From Hybos culiciformis (Eukaryota > Arthropoda > Insecta > Diptera > Hybotidae): 64,000 nt of DNA. A program made the position numbers and the translations under genes. The notes under the pieces are model-generated. The model was not told where the DNA came from. It searched no databases and saw only the letters and a list, made by a program, of their open reading frames with translations. The DNA lies in assembly GCA_964007475.1 (NCBI GenBank), contig OZ023274.1, forward strand, positions 22,960,043-23,024,042, given 5' to 3'. Shown piece after piece: positions 11,201 to 23,538 of this stretch. Position 1 is the first letter of the stretch; the number at the start of each line of letters is the position of its first letter.

Positions 11201-14200
11201 GTTCAAATTTTTATTTTTATTTTCTTTTATTTTGGGCTTTATGTACATAATTTTGAAGACAATTCGTTTAAAATGATATACCAACCTCCGTCGTTTGTCG
11301 TAGTAAAAAATTGTTAAAGCCAATTAGACGAATATTAGTTGAAGAAAAAGCAAGCTGTCGGCCAATATATTGTATCTCTATCTATCTCTTTACCATTAAT
11401 AAAGATAACTTTTTTTCTTAATTCGAAGTAATCTCCAAAATTAATTAACCGGTTTGACCGTTTGACTGAAATCTGGAAATTAAAAATTCTAGAGATCGGG
11501 ATGATTACATAGGATACTAGAAATTTTGATCAAAGGTTTGGACGGGGAATTCGGTTTTAATATTTAGTTGTATTTCAATTAAATGTTGTAAAACTTAAAA
11601 TATTCGGAAAAAATACATTATGTACCTCTTAAGATTCTACTTTTCTACTACTTTTTTACTTTTCTATTAAATATAAAACTTAAATAAGATAAATTTGAAT
11701 CTAATTTGTTTTTTAGCAAGAGCACATTAAATACTTGATTCGCAAGTTTACATCAAATGATACAAATGATACAAAATCAAGCACAAATGTTACTAAAATC
11801 GAATATGATGTTTTGTTTTCCATTAAATTCCAATATCCAATTCTTGGAAAATAATTTAGTTTAGATATCCTTGATCAAAACCAATTTTTCATGGACTAAA
11901 ACTAATTTCTTTGTTTGGCTAAAAGAAATGTCATTAAGTTTTAATATTGAAATTCTAAACTTCAAAAGAAGTATTAGAATTAGACTATATTCGTAATTCT
12001 TGATTCAAATTTCAAACCAATTTTTCTTTGCCTCATATTTTGAAATTAATTTTCACTATAATAATAAATTCGTTTTACAGATTCCATTTCTCCTGATTAT
12101 AGGGTTGAATAGGTCATGTCGAAAACTTTTATTAAGTATTTACGAAAAGAAGCGTAAAATATTTGTAGTTTTCCAGAAAATTATGTTTTTTTTTTTTTTC
12201 ATTTTTCTTTTATAATTTTGCTCTGCTTTTGTGCTGAAAAAAATAAAAATAAAAATCTGTAGAAGATGATTTTAAGAGGCGGAATTAAATTTAAATGAAA
12301 ACGAAAAAAGAAAATAATGATTAATAGAGCAAATGGTTAAAATTTAAAAAAATAAAAACCTTTACGTGTTTATTGTGAATTATGATATTTTTATTTTTAT
12401 TTTAGATTCCTGACTTCACTTTTGGTGTGTGGTAAAGTGGAGCGCCACAATCATTAATTAAAATATAATTTTGCAAAATTTTATTTTTATTTGAAGAAAA
12501 TTTTAATGCAGACGTTAATTTTTAATGAATTTGCACTAAATTAATAAAAAAAAAATGTATATTTTGACGACTGAATTATAAAATACTCATTAGGCTGTCT
12601 ATTGCATCGGATTTTGGCGGCTCACATTTTATTACAATATTTAATTTTCGTTTTTATCATTAATTTTTTATTTAAAACTTTTCGAATGCAGAATTACTGA
12701 AAGTTTTATTGAACAGAAACTCTGAACACATGAACATCTTGCACAATCTTGAAATCAGTGCATAATCATTTTTTTTAAGAGGTAGATTGTTAGATATTTC
12801 GCTCATTACAGAACTACAGTTTTATATGAACCCATTTTGGATTATATGGGAAAAGAAAATTGGTTGGATAGATAAATTTTTCCGAAACTTGAACTATATT
12901 TTTTTCAATCTATTCCCTAAACTCGTTTGAGTCAAAGCAAAAAAGGTCAATAAATTTAAACCAGGCTTATTCTTATACGACTGTATATAATATACCCGAA
13001 CTAACCGCTAAATAATTTTAAAATTTTTTTAACTTTAACTTAAAAATAATTTAATAAAACCGTTGTAAAATAAAAACTATCTAAAAGTGTTATTAAATAT
13101 AAAATGACTAGTTAGATTGTTTACTTTAGTTATTAGTGTGATCAAACTCGCAGACGTAATGGAGCCCTTTTGTTACTCCAACTTTTCCATTTAACGAACA
13201 ATGCCAAAACGTCTTTTTCAATGACATGTAATATTATCAACTTATTACATGTTAACATAAAGATCTTTACATTTTTTTTTAAATCAAATATAATAAAATT
13301 ATATATATTTATATTTATTTTTTTAATGACTTTTACTATCCTTTTTAAAAATACATATATATTTATTTTTAATACTTGTGCTTAACTTTTCAAAATATAT
13401 ATGCATCATATATAAAAAAGTGTTGATCCATTGCGTGAGGCGCCTTTGATGCAAAAAAATATATATAGGTACATATATATAAAAATTAAACTTAAAATAT
13501 CTTTAAAGATAAAAACAATTTTTTTTTTTATCATCATCACGATTTCAAATTATATTGTTTATTTGTAATTTTTTGGTACAAAATTGGGCAATCAAATCAT
13601 TAAAGGGAATAAATAATAAAAAGAATGAGTCAAAAAAAAATATTATATATATATATAAAAATAAAATTATATTTATTTCAATTTTATGATCCAAAATTTG
13701 ATGAACTTTACCAAGTTCCTTACTTTTAATTTTTGTTTTGTTTTTAATGATTTTGTCTTTATAAAACAAAAAAAAAATATCGTAATAAAATGTAGGTAAA
13801 ATGTTAATAAAAGGGGGGCCTCAATATAATACTCTTAAAAAAATAAAATAATATAAACCCATCATCACTTTATTGAAATTTATATCTTTGTAATTTTCTA
13901 AAAAAATAAAAATAAAATAAAAAATAATAGCTTCTGTACGAAGAATTATTATTTTTTTTTTTTAATTTTAATGAAATAAAAATAAAATTGTTATTTTAAT
14001 TTTTTTCAATTTCATTAAAAATGAAATTTATTGACCCATTAGTTGATGGACAACGGACAATGGCAATGCGGCGGGACGTTTATAATATATGATTGTGTTT
14101 TTGTTTATTTTCATTATTGATGCGGTAAAAAATTGTGGATGAAATTTTCTCTTTTTCCTCATATTTTGAAGTTAATTTAATTAGTAGTAATAGTTAATTT

Positions 14201-14924
14201 AAATACTAGTAATAGTAAAATGGGAACATTATAGCCCTTTTTTATGATTTCATAGCAAAATTCATAAGTGAAGCCTTTTATGCCCTCTGTATTCAACTGC
14301 AATGAGCCTTACATATAGCCTTGAATCAAGGAGATCATATTTTAGTTTTAGTCTTCTTAATAACACAACACCCTAAGTCATATCCCAATTTATTATATAA
14401 ATTTAACTTTGAAGATTATTGATGTATTACATGTACCATTTTTTAGTTCTGTCTCAGCTCGAATCCTCTCGAATCCTGTGTTCTAATGGTTTTGGTGGCG
14501 GAATGTTTAAAGCTAGTTTTTGGCCAGATTGGATATGAGCAGGAGCACACATCATCGTATATTGGTATATAATTTAACGTATGTTTAGTATATAAGAAAT
14601 TACTTTAATTTTTTTTAATTTTTAATTTTTTAAATGTACTAAATAAACTAATTTGCTTACTGAAGTTCTCAAAACAGAATATATTCAATTAATTTTTTTT
14701 ATTTTTGTTATTTTAAGACTAAGGTACACATTTCTCTAAATTAATCAATAATTTTTAGGTATTAAAAAATAATTAAATAGCAATCAAGAAAAACTCTATA
14801 TTTCGTTATATTCACAACCGCAGGTCAATATAGTTTACAAACAATAATTGTGATGATGCAATTTATGCCAATAGTTAATAATGAAGAAAGTTACTATATA
14901 TTAATTGTATATATTTTTATATAA
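8268..14924. other. Long AT-rich spacer without recognisable genes
   Basis: About 6.6 kb of AT-rich DNA. A possible IFT74 polyadenylation signal AATAAA lies near 8488. A (TA)n tract lies near 10147-10160 and another near 13648. ORFs at 12000, 13170 and 13545 are 71-74 codons of F/I/K/N-rich low-complexity sequence. I see no TIR pair or coding pattern here, though diverged repeats cannot be excluded. Confidence 0.55.
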
Positions 14925-15221
14925 TTGGGTAGTTGCACGGAAACTGGCGGAAAACTATAAATAAAAAGTTTAAATTAAAAAAAAATATTTTTGAGACTTA
15001 AATCAGTATTTGTTAGATGCTTCAGATAATTTCGAACTTATTCTCAAAGGAACACCGCATTTTTCGATTTTCAAAGAATTTGTATCGATCAAGTTATTCC
15101 CGTGTAAGCAAACGAATCACAGGAATGACACCACGGTAATGACAAAAAAACAGTTTTTGCGTAATTTATTGGAAAAAATTCGAAATAATTAAAATTTTTA
15201 ATCAATTAAATTATAAGAAAA

Positions 15222-15629
15222 AAATCATAAAAAATACATTTTATAAAAAACAACGTTTTTCTTGCGCACTAAAAAGTATAAAATAATTTTACTATGAGTT
15301 TCATTTTGGTAACAGACTTTATAACTTTTCTCCGGCTCATTCAGAGGATTGTGGACACACATACTTGAAACTGATTACAACAGTCTATAACTAGAAACGT
15401 GGTGCGCATTTTTAAGGTAATACTGTAAATGTGTTGTAAAAATGTGCCCCACGTTTCTAGTTATAGACTGTTGTAATCAGTTTCAAGTATGTGTGTCCAC
15501 AATCCTCTGAATGAGCCGGAGAAAAGTTATAAAGTCTGTTACCAAAATGAAACTCATAGTAAAATTATTTTATACTTTTTAGTGCGCAAGAAAAACGTTG
15601 TTTTTTATAAAATGTATTTTTTATGATTT
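15222..15629. repeat. Near-perfect 408-bp palindrome (fold-back)
   Basis: Arms 15222-15413 and 15438-15629 are inverted copies, with a 24-nt loop. The arms differ at only a few positions (for example GTGGTGCGC versus GTGGGGCAC near the loop). It includes TGCGCACTAAAAAG and GAGGATTGTGGACACAC. It sits inside the 14.9-19.9 kb element. Such arm identity suggests a recent fold-back or recent arm homogenisation. Confidence 0.85.
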
Positions 15630-15689
15630 AATATTTATTTTATACTTTTTAGTTTTGAAGCTGAAACAAAGCAGAATTTTTCTTATAAA

Positions 15690-16150
15690 ATTTGATTGTC
15701 AAAACTACGAAATTTGTGTGTTTAATTATGTCCTCTTTCTAGGTACAAAATTTGAATAAAATCGGACGAAGTTTTGAAGTCCTCTCCAAGGAAGGTAGAG
15801 GAGGCCAATAAATTTTTTGTTACAAAATTTGTGTGTTTAATCTTTTCTTCTTTTTATGTACCGAATTTGAATAAAATCGTACTTTTGAAGTCCTCCCCAT
15901 AGGACATCGCTGGGTAGGAGGCCAATAAATGTTTTGTTACGAAATTTGTGTATTTAATATGTCCTTTTTTTATGTACCAAATTTGAAAGAAATCGGACGA
16001 ACTTTTCAAGTCCTTCCCAAGGAAGGTCGCTGGGTAGGAGGCCAATAAATTTTTTGTTACGAAATTCGTGTGTTCAATCATTTCTTCTTTTTGTGTACTA
16101 AATTTGAATGAAATCGGACAAACTTTTGGTTGTGAAAATTTGATTGCAAA
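15690..16150. repeat. Tandem repeat, about 116-121 bp, roughly 3.5 copies
   Basis: Successive units share TTTGTGTGTTTAAT, TTTGAATAAAATCGGACGAA and GGAGGCCAATAAAT. Unit starts lie near 15715, 15831, 15946 and 16067. The units differ at scattered bases. The 108-codon minus-strand ORF (15854-16180) only reads this repeat. A further diverged piece with ACAAACAGACGA follows at 16160 and again at 16300. Confidence 0.8.
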
Positions 16151-16818
16151 ATTTCTCGGGCAGACAAACAGACGAAACACTTTTCAAATCACGATTAAAG
16201 TGGTAGAATATTGTATTGTCATCGGGTTCAGAGCTATATTCAAAATTTCGGAGCTGTAGCTTGTCGGAAAGTGGTCTAAAATTTGATTACAAAATTTCTA
16301 GGACAGACAAACAGACGAGAAAGTGAGTTGATAAAAACGTTGTAAAAACAGAGAAATCTAAATAAAATTGATTAAAACATATTTTTTATTATTTCAATTA
16401 AAAAAACACTTACTACGGTAATGAGAAAATAGTTGTGACTTATAGAAAATTTTTAAATAGGTGTTCACAACTCGTTTATTTTACTCGATTTAAATATCAC
16501 AACTAACTATATTAAGAGGTAACATAATTTACTTAACCAACTGACATTGCGATTGAAAATTATATTACTTGTAATGTTTTTTTTTTTTTGAACATAATTC
16601 TAAGACTTTGAAATTGTTACTGACACGGTAACAATCATAAAATAATAGAACCAATTAGAACTGTATTTTCTCAACTTTTTTAAATTTTAGAGAGTCTTTC
16701 ACAGATTTTTTTTTTATTAAAACAATTTGTGAAGTATTTATTGAACATTAAAATAACGAATTTCAGTTTTGAATACGAACGCATTACTTAGTAACAGCCA
16801 CGGGGGAATGACAAAATC

Positions 16819-19031
16819 AGGGGTGGAATTATGTAACTTTGTCGTTTTTGTGACAATCGACAATTTCAAACACGATCAATTTGTATGGACAATGAAAATT
16901 ATTGCTTCGCGTATTTAATCATCATCATCTGTTGTATATTATATTTCTTTCTGGCAAAAAAAGAGTTTATTTCCTCTCTTTAAGAGAAAATATATACAAA
17001 GTAAAGCTTACTTCAAGAAAAGAAGAGTCCAAATTGTAAATGTGTGGGTTATAAAACTTAATAAAAACCTAAAATTTCAACTGATTTATAGAGTGAACTT
17101 TGATTTATAAAATATTTAAAAAAATTGAGCGCGGAGAAAAAAAAATTATGTACCTACTTTTTTTGAATTTAATAGACAATTGTCGAAAAAAAGTTTGGCT
17201 TCACATAACTGAAATTATAGACAATTGTCTATCAAATAAAAACGACAGCTATTTTTTGGTCGTCAATTTTAAAACAATAAATTAATAAATCAAAATTTTT
17301 TTTTTTATAAAATGTCAATTTACTTTTATTCAACAAATGATTTTATTTCGTAACCATTGATAAGGATTACGTTTTTTTTTTTTGTTTTTTTTTAATTATT
17401 TCCATTTCGTCGAAGGTTCAAACTGTTGTTGAATAAAGAATAAACATCTATAAGCATCTTAAAAAAATAAAACGTTTTATTTTTGAAGTGAATTAAAAAC
17501 TTCAATAATAAGAAAGTCTAGATATTTGGCCATTAATTTCTAAATTATAAATTAACAAAAACTACAATGTATCATGTTAAAATTTTGATTTACGATTTTA
17601 TGAATTGTAGGAGGTGAGAAGGGCTAATATTTAATCCTTGAATGGCAGTTTTCAAGATGCCTTATTGAATGTTATTTATTATAGAATTTTTTTATTTTTG
17701 GGCCATTTGATAGTTTAATATTTTTATCTGATTGACCATTATTGAAAGAAAATACTTGGCTTATTTATAAAAATAATTAAAATAAATTGTTTATTCTTAA
17801 ACAATTGTTTTATAGTTATAATTTATTCTCTAATTAAAATTTAATTTTTTAAACACTAAAAATCATTTAAATTAGTTATGGCTCCTAAAACCTAAATTTT
17901 TATAAAAATTTATTATTTCCTAGATAATGATCAGAAATTAAAATTATAAAATTTGAATTAGATACCAATTTTATCTTATATGGTGTTCGCATTAGGAGAA
18001 TATTAGTGGAATATGCTGTTATCCGGAATATTTCAGGAATATGAACTGGATTTTTCATATAAAAAAATATTCCGGAATATGTGTATTCCACTTTCATATT
18101 CTAGTTTGTCAGGGTTAGAATTCTACATTTCTAGTTATTTTCACTCATTTTTTGAAATTTTGTTATAGTTGCCAACAATTTTTTTGTCAAATTCGAGTCA
18201 AAATGAAAAAAAAAACAAAATAAAATTGAGAACAAGCGAGATAAAAAGTCAAAATTTTCAACAACAAAAACTTTTTCTCTTTCTCAATTTTTTTTTTTAC
18301 ATCATCAAATTCCAGTTCTCATCAAATTTTGTAATGCGAACGGCAATTTGTTTTCCGGAATATAAGTGGAATTCAAATTATAATGCGAACAAGGTATTAA
18401 AAAGAAGTAGGTACTTTTAATCAACATAAAAGCATAAGTTAAATAGATGAGTTCTAAACATTTTTATGATTTACGAATTATAAATAAAACACAATTATGA
18501 AAAAGTGTAAAATAAGTATGCGTAATTTTCAAAAATTTCATAAAACCTTAAATTCACAATTTATGCGAAATTGAAGTGAACACCACACCACATACGAAAT
18601 AAAAAATTTTCTATATCAATTTTCACGTTGCCATTATAAAGAATACAACTAAAAACCTTTTGTTAGTGTATGTTTTAAAATCATAAATACAGTATAAAAT
18701 TTTGAGTTTGTTTACTAAATTAAGAAATTATTGAGAGAGAAAAAATGTGGTTTAATATTTAAAAAAAATTCTCTACACTATATTTTTTGCTAAAACGATA
18801 TTTAAAAATTCACGATATTTTTTCATGAAGCAAAAAAGTCGAATTGGTCGTGTTTGTGATCGAAGTCGACAATTAAAAATTTTTTTTTTCGTTAATTTCT
18901 GAATAATATTATGAGAAATGTGATTTCCACCTATTAAAATTACATGAAGCAAAAAGTCAACAATTGTTAAATTTTGTGACAATTGTCGATTGTCGACCGG
19001 TGACAATTGTTATATGATTCCACCCCAGGCT
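16819..19031. mobile_element. TIR element with GACAATTGTCGA motifs, nested
   Basis: The ends GGGGTGGAATTATGTAAC (left) and GTTATATGATTCCACCCC (right) are inverted copies with two mismatches. The word GACAATTGTCGA and close variants recur inward from both ends (about 16852, 17172, 17219, 18866, 18957, 18980, 19004). No clear target duplication was found, so the superfamily is open. Short ORFs inside (17100-17285, 18773-19006) encode the motif repeats and are not credible genes. Confidence 0.6.
17984..18391. mobile_element. Small TIR element with GGAATAT motifs
   Basis: TGTTCGCATTA at the left (about 17987) pairs with TAATGCGAACA at the right (about 18381). Between them GGAATAT/ATATTCC recurs at least six times in both orientations (18003-18105 and 18355-18363). 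It lies inside the GACAATTG-motif element. The target duplication is unclear. Confidence 0.5.
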
Positions 19032-20096
19032 TTAAACTGAAACTTTTGCTAATGACGGAAAATATTTACATATTTTTTTATTTATCCTAAATGGTAATAA
19101 CGTCATTATTAACGTCATTATTAAATATGAGGGAGAATTTTTCCCTGGGATGGTAATAGACGTTAATGATAACGATTTTCAAGTCAAAACTATGACTATG
19201 AGTGGAGCCAATTGGAAATGGCCAGAACGAGACAATATATTGTGGTAAATGGGGTATGAAGTAAAAAAAATTAATCCACCAAGTCTACTAAATACCGGAG
19301 GTTTATATAGTGTTCCTGAAATACAAAAAATCTGATCCATGAATCAAAGAAAGAAATTTATGTTCCTATTATTTAATTATTTTTTTTATTTTTGTTGAAT
19401 ATGAAAATTGTCTTTTTTATTTCTTAACTTTTTTGTTTGTTAAAATAAAATTGAAAAAAATATTAATTGCTTTAAAAATGATTTTTATTCTTAATTTTTT
19501 AGAAGCTAAAAATTACCACGGTAATAAAAACAAAAAAAGCGGTAATAGGGACAGTTGAATTTTTATACACGGTAATATGGGCTTTTATGGATTATTTTAT
19601 TTTAATTAATTTTTTAAAAAATAAATAATTAATTTTAATTCTAAAAAAAAAAATTGAAATTTAAGACATTAATAAAGAGTCATATCCATTTTGTCTGCAA
19701 AAATATAAATATATTTCAATATTTTACAGCACTTTAATGTCAGAAGCTTCTTAGACTCGCGGTAATATGGGCATTTACCTTATAATTTATTTTAAAGATT
19801 AAAATTATTAATATTTATACTGTTGGCCCCAAAAAGTGTGGTAACATCGAATCGACCATTTTCCGTGCAACTACCCAATAATTATATAATAAAATTATTT
19901 CAGAGTTTATAGTTTAGTTGTGCTGGGAAGAAAACAAAATTTTCAATCTAATTTCTATATTCTTTTTTTGCAGATATCGTTAAAGTTGAAAACCTACAAA
20001 TTTTTTTTATATAATTAATATTTTTTCATAAAACATAAACTAACTTATAGACTAGAGTCTAGAGACTAGAGCCTAGTCTGACTATAATAGTCAACT

Positions 20097-20458
20097 TATT
20101 TGATCTTTGTATGTTGAAAGATTTCACTGCGTGCACAATTTATTTTGAAATAAATGGGTTTAACTTTTTTCAATTAATATGTAATATGTGAATGCGGTAC
20201 ATTGCACTATATCCTTAAGGTAAGATTTCAACTTTAATGTATGTTTTCAAACTGGCTGTCTTTGGCATTTAGCACAAATTCCGTCATCCAGGTATTATAA
20301 ATAAATTTTATGAAATTCTCAAAAATAAAAAAATAATATGTATTTTATTTATCACTACAACTCTAAGTTACAAAATTAAATTATACAATGGTATATTTCA
20401 CAATTTTCTTAAAAACCAATTTCCAGTTTTATTGAAGCGTTATAAAATTATTATTATT
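20097..20458. repeat. Direct repeat copy A
   Basis: Contains TTGATCTTTGTATGTTGAAAG, CACTGCGTG, then CAATTTTCTTAAAAACC and CCAGTTTTATTGAAGCG. The same words in the same order recur at 20820-21040 with small differences. Its origin is unknown. Confidence 0.7.
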
Positions 20459-20507
20459 TAATATCACAAAAAAAAGTATTCAACCGTAATTAGATTGAAT
20501 TTATAAA

Positions 20508-20760
20508 CATAGTAAATTTAAAAGTAATAAAATTAACATTATGAAATTGGTTAAAGCGTAAATAAATTTCAAAGGATTAGGGTTAAAGCAATATTGTATG
20601 ATTGTTACACATTGGCAGATTTTTTAAAGAATTTTATTTTTTAATTTCATATTTTTTTAAAGAGTATTTTTGATGTTAATAAACCTTAAACTGAGATATG
20701 ATTCTTTTTATTGAAAAAAGGAAAAGAATAGCAATCTAACTCTTTAAGAAATTTTTGAGT
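20508..20760 (+). repeat. Dispersed repeat, copy 1 (second copy at 36691)
   Basis: About 250 bp nearly identical to 36691-36937, including AACATTATGAAATTGGTTAA, AATTTCAAAGGATTAGGGTT and GAAAAAAGGAAAAGAATAGC. The other copy lies directly after the BTB gene. It is either an unclassified interspersed repeat or part of an old segmental duplication. Confidence 0.8.
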
Positions 20761-20819
20761 TTCTCTTGGCCTAAGTGCGAGGGAATACAGTTATTCTCGA
20801 CCCGCTGCAACCTAACCCA

Positions 20820-21040
20820 ACCTACTTGATCTTTCTATGTTGAAAGGTCTCACTGCGTGTAAATGTTCAGGTACTATAAATAAATTTTACAAAATTCTCA
20901 AAAAAAGATTTGAATTTTAATTATCATTACAAACAACTCATAAGTTACAAAATTAAGTTATATAATGGTAGCCATATTTCACAATTATCTTAAAAACCTA
21001 TTTCCAGTTTTATTGAAACGTTATAAAATTATTATTATTA
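20820..21040. repeat. Direct repeat copy B
   Basis: The partner of the repeat at 20097-20458, beginning TTGATCTTTCTATGTTG and ending ACGTTATAAAATTATTATTA. It lacks about 100 bp present in copy A. Confidence 0.7.
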
Positions 21041-21049
21041 TTGGGTAAA

Positions 21050-21350
21050 CTGCCGTTTCCTTGAACCAGTCAGAATCGGCTTAGACTTGGGGGGCGGGTA
21101 GAGGCGGTGCAAAAACTACCAAAACTGAAATCAGTTCTTGGGACAAAGGCCCGTTTTGGAGGAAGGAAGTCCCAAGTTTTAATACATTTTTGTATGGAAA
21201 ATTATTTTTTGTGCCCGATTTGCCCTATATTTGGGTAGAGGCGGTCTCTAAAATGTTGAATCCAAAACGGTTTTTGCCGGAAAGTCCCCATTTCGGAGTT
21301 ATAGCCGTTCAACATTTTCATAATTTACTTCATACGTTTTTTAAAAAGAA
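21050..21350. other. Unclassified GC-richer repeat-like segment
   Basis: Noticeably richer in G and C than its surroundings, with recurring words such as GGGTAGAGGCGGT (two copies, about 21098 and 21234) and AAAACGG. The 61-codon ORF here (21190-21375) shows no domain. It resembles interspersed-repeat consensus DNA more than a gene. Confidence 0.4.
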
Positions 21351-21379
21351 CTTTGACGAGAAATTAATTAATTAAATTT

Positions 21380-21790
21380 TTTTGGTATATTTTGAGCCGG
21401 AAAAACCCTAACGTAGCTACCTACCCAAAATTTTTGGGCAGGTAATCTTTATTTCACCGGAGCTACCTATTTTGTTTTGCATATTTTCAGCCGGGAAGAC
21501 CCTAACCTCAGCTCCCTACCCAAAAATGTTTGGTCAGGTAATCTTTATTTCACCGGAGCAACCTATTTTGAAAAAATATTTTTTTTTGCCTATTTTGAGC
21601 CGGGACAACCCTAACCGTAGCTCCCTATCCAACATTTTTGGTCAGGTAGTGTTTATTTCACCGAAGTTACCTATTTTGAAAATTTTTTTTTGTATATTTT
21701 GAGCCGGGAAGACTCTAACACTATCTCCCTACCCAAAATTTTTGGTCAGGTAATCTTTATTTCACCGGAGCTACCTATTTTGGAAAAAAT
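21380..21790. repeat. Tandem repeat, about 96-108 bp, four copies
   Basis: Four units each carry TATTTTGAGCCGG, CTCCCTACCCAAAA, GGTCAGGTAATC and TTTATTTCACCGGAG. GAGCCGG words start near 21393, 21489, 21597 and 21700. Units differ by short indels and substitutions. The ORFs at 21472-21911 are only translations of this array. Confidence 0.85.
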
Positions 21791-21888
21791 GTTTGGTTGC
21801 ATTTTATCGAAAGAATTTGGTATAAATATAGAAGTAATAGTTTCAATTATATATAGATTTCAATTATTCATACTAGATTTTTTGCTCT

Positions 21889-21959
21889 CTTCGGGATTCC
21901 TGCGTCCTTAGCATTGTTGGAAGATTTCAATGCTAAGGGCGCAGGTTCGAACCCCGAAG
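21889..21959. repeat. 71-bp imperfect palindrome carrying a B-box-like GGTTCGAACCC
   Basis: CTTCGGG..CCTGCG..CCTTAGCATTG pairs with CAATGCTAAGG..CGCAGG..CCCCGAAG around an 11-nt loop. GGTTCGAACCC at 21944-21954 matches the pol III B-box consensus. The flanks do not fold into a tRNA (no proper T-stem or D-arm), so I do not call a tRNA gene. A tRNA-derived repeat fragment or simple hairpin are both possible. Confidence 0.6.
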
Positions 21960-23177
21960 AAGGCATAATAGAATTTAATAAAAATCTAATAAAAATAAAT
22001 AACCACTCACTTTTTTTTTGCACATTTTTCAAATTCGAGTAGTATTTTGAGTATTCTTATTCTTATTTTTCTGATAAAAATCTCACGCGTTTTCGAGACT
22101 CGAATTTGAAAAAAGATTTTTACCCTCTATCAAAAATCATACAACGCGCCTAAGAAGTATTAACTTCAAAAAAATTGTGAATTTTCCAGATATGTCAACA
22201 AAACAGAGTCACAAGTAATTTTGTATCTTATTTTAGCTACCACAAACCAATTATTTAATATGATAGAATATGATGACTAGTATAGTATAGTACATAATTT
22301 ATTATTTAAATTTTAAAAATTATACTTTTTTACTTTTAGGGGTAAGAAGCTTTGCTTCTTTCGGGTGTCCAATAACACCTCATGTGTTTTTATTTTGTTT
22401 TTTTTTTTGCATTTTTTTTGCACGCTTTTTTTTTAGCAAAACTTGTCGGCGTCTGGACCAAATACTAATGTAAATACTTGTGCTTGCTTATGGATTGGTT
22501 CATAAAATTTCAGTGCAATAGGAAAATCAGATGTTTTTCTTTTTTATGTATTATGTGTATTTTTATGTAGTTTACCATGACTGCAAAAATTCTTTTGGAA
22601 GTGTTTTAAGTTTGTTTTAAGTTTCTGATTAGAAAAACTGTAGTGCAAAGAAGTAACAATTATTTTTATTAAGGTCAAATGTTGGACGTAGGTGATAAAG
22701 AAATTTTTTAATAAATAAACCTTTTCAAAAGTTATCTTTTTTTAAACACAAAATTTTTAGAAATTCAAAAAAGTGATGATGAATGATTCCTCAAAACTTT
22801 TAAATAAAACTTTCTGCATAACAATTAACTTTTTTCATATTCAAGATATTTTAATTTAAAAGTTTTTTTTATTTTTCACTTATATAATAATTGACTTACA
22901 GAGTTAAGTTTTGATTTAACTTTATCTGCTGAAATATATTATATCGAGTATATATACAATTTGTTGGATAATAATCTTCTATTCAGGGATAAAATAAATA
23001 AAACTCTTTGAAAATTTTAACAATTAACTTAAATTATAGAAATTATAAATTTTCTAATTTTTAATAAAATAAACTATTTTTCCAACCACTTACATTTTGA
23101 TAAAAACACACACTACATGCGTAGATTTTTCAATGAATCAAAATATTCAGAATACATAAGCAACCACCAGTATTTAC
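21960..23177. other. AT-rich spacer
   Basis: No supportable gene. A short hairpin AGAAGCTTTGCTTCT lies near 22347, followed by TTCGGGTGTCC. Confidence 0.5.
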
Positions 23178-23302
23178 ATTATAAGTAGGGTTGCCAGATG
23201 AAATCTTAAAGATTACCGGACAACAAAATTTTGAAATAATAAAACAAATTCTAGCCTATTGCATTAAAAAAATTTTAATTTCAATATTTTCAAATTTCTT
23301 AT

Positions 23303-23487
23303 AGAGTACGATTCAAATCACTTGACCAATGAGCTTTTAAGAAAGGGTAAAATTTGAATAAAATTATTATAAAAAATTGCATGATCTTTTTTCTTAAATA
23401 ATTTCCCCTAAATTTTGTATGGAATTTTGTAATGGAAATGGAAAGATTTGCATAACGGATTGGTCAAGTGATTTGAATTGTACTCTA
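23303..23487. repeat. 185-bp inverted repeat
   Basis: AGAGTACGATTCAAATCACT at the left pairs with AGTGATTTGAATTGTACTCT at the right, and the pairing continues through TTGACCAAT/ATTGGTCAA. The interior is AT-rich. It may be a small MITE inside the hAT element. Confidence 0.65.
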
Positions 23488-23538
23488 CCAATTTGACCAT
23501 TTACTCAAAACACTTGAGCGACAAAAAAAATACCAAAA

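Larger units (their letters stand above)
14925..19878. mobile_element. 4.95-kb TAA-flanked TIR element, PIF/Harbinger-like, with nested insertions
   Basis: The left end TTGGGTAGTTGCACGGAAA and its inverted copy at the right (TTTCCGTGCAACTACCCAA) match perfectly over 19 bases. Each is flanked by TAA (14922-14924 and 19879-19881). The 3-bp TWA duplication suggests PIF/Harbinger. The motif CGGTAAT recurs near both ends (about 15130, 16416, 16625; 19517, 19539, 19570, 19760). No transposase ORF is visible; the longest ORF near the left end (15010-15192, 60 codons) has no recognised domain. Much of the length is later insertions, described separately. Confidence 0.65.

Noticed and set aside
15854..16259. 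108-codon minus-strand and 63-codon plus-strand ORFs
   Set aside because: Both follow the 116-121-bp tandem repeat and overlap each other on opposite strands.
21190..21911. Plus-strand ORFs with FGQVIFISPE repeats
   Set aside because: They translate the 96-108-bp tandem array (or the repeat-like segment before it); no conserved domain.
21889..21965. tRNA gene
   Set aside because: The B-box word is present, but the five-pair T-stem, D-arm and acceptor stem cannot be formed.
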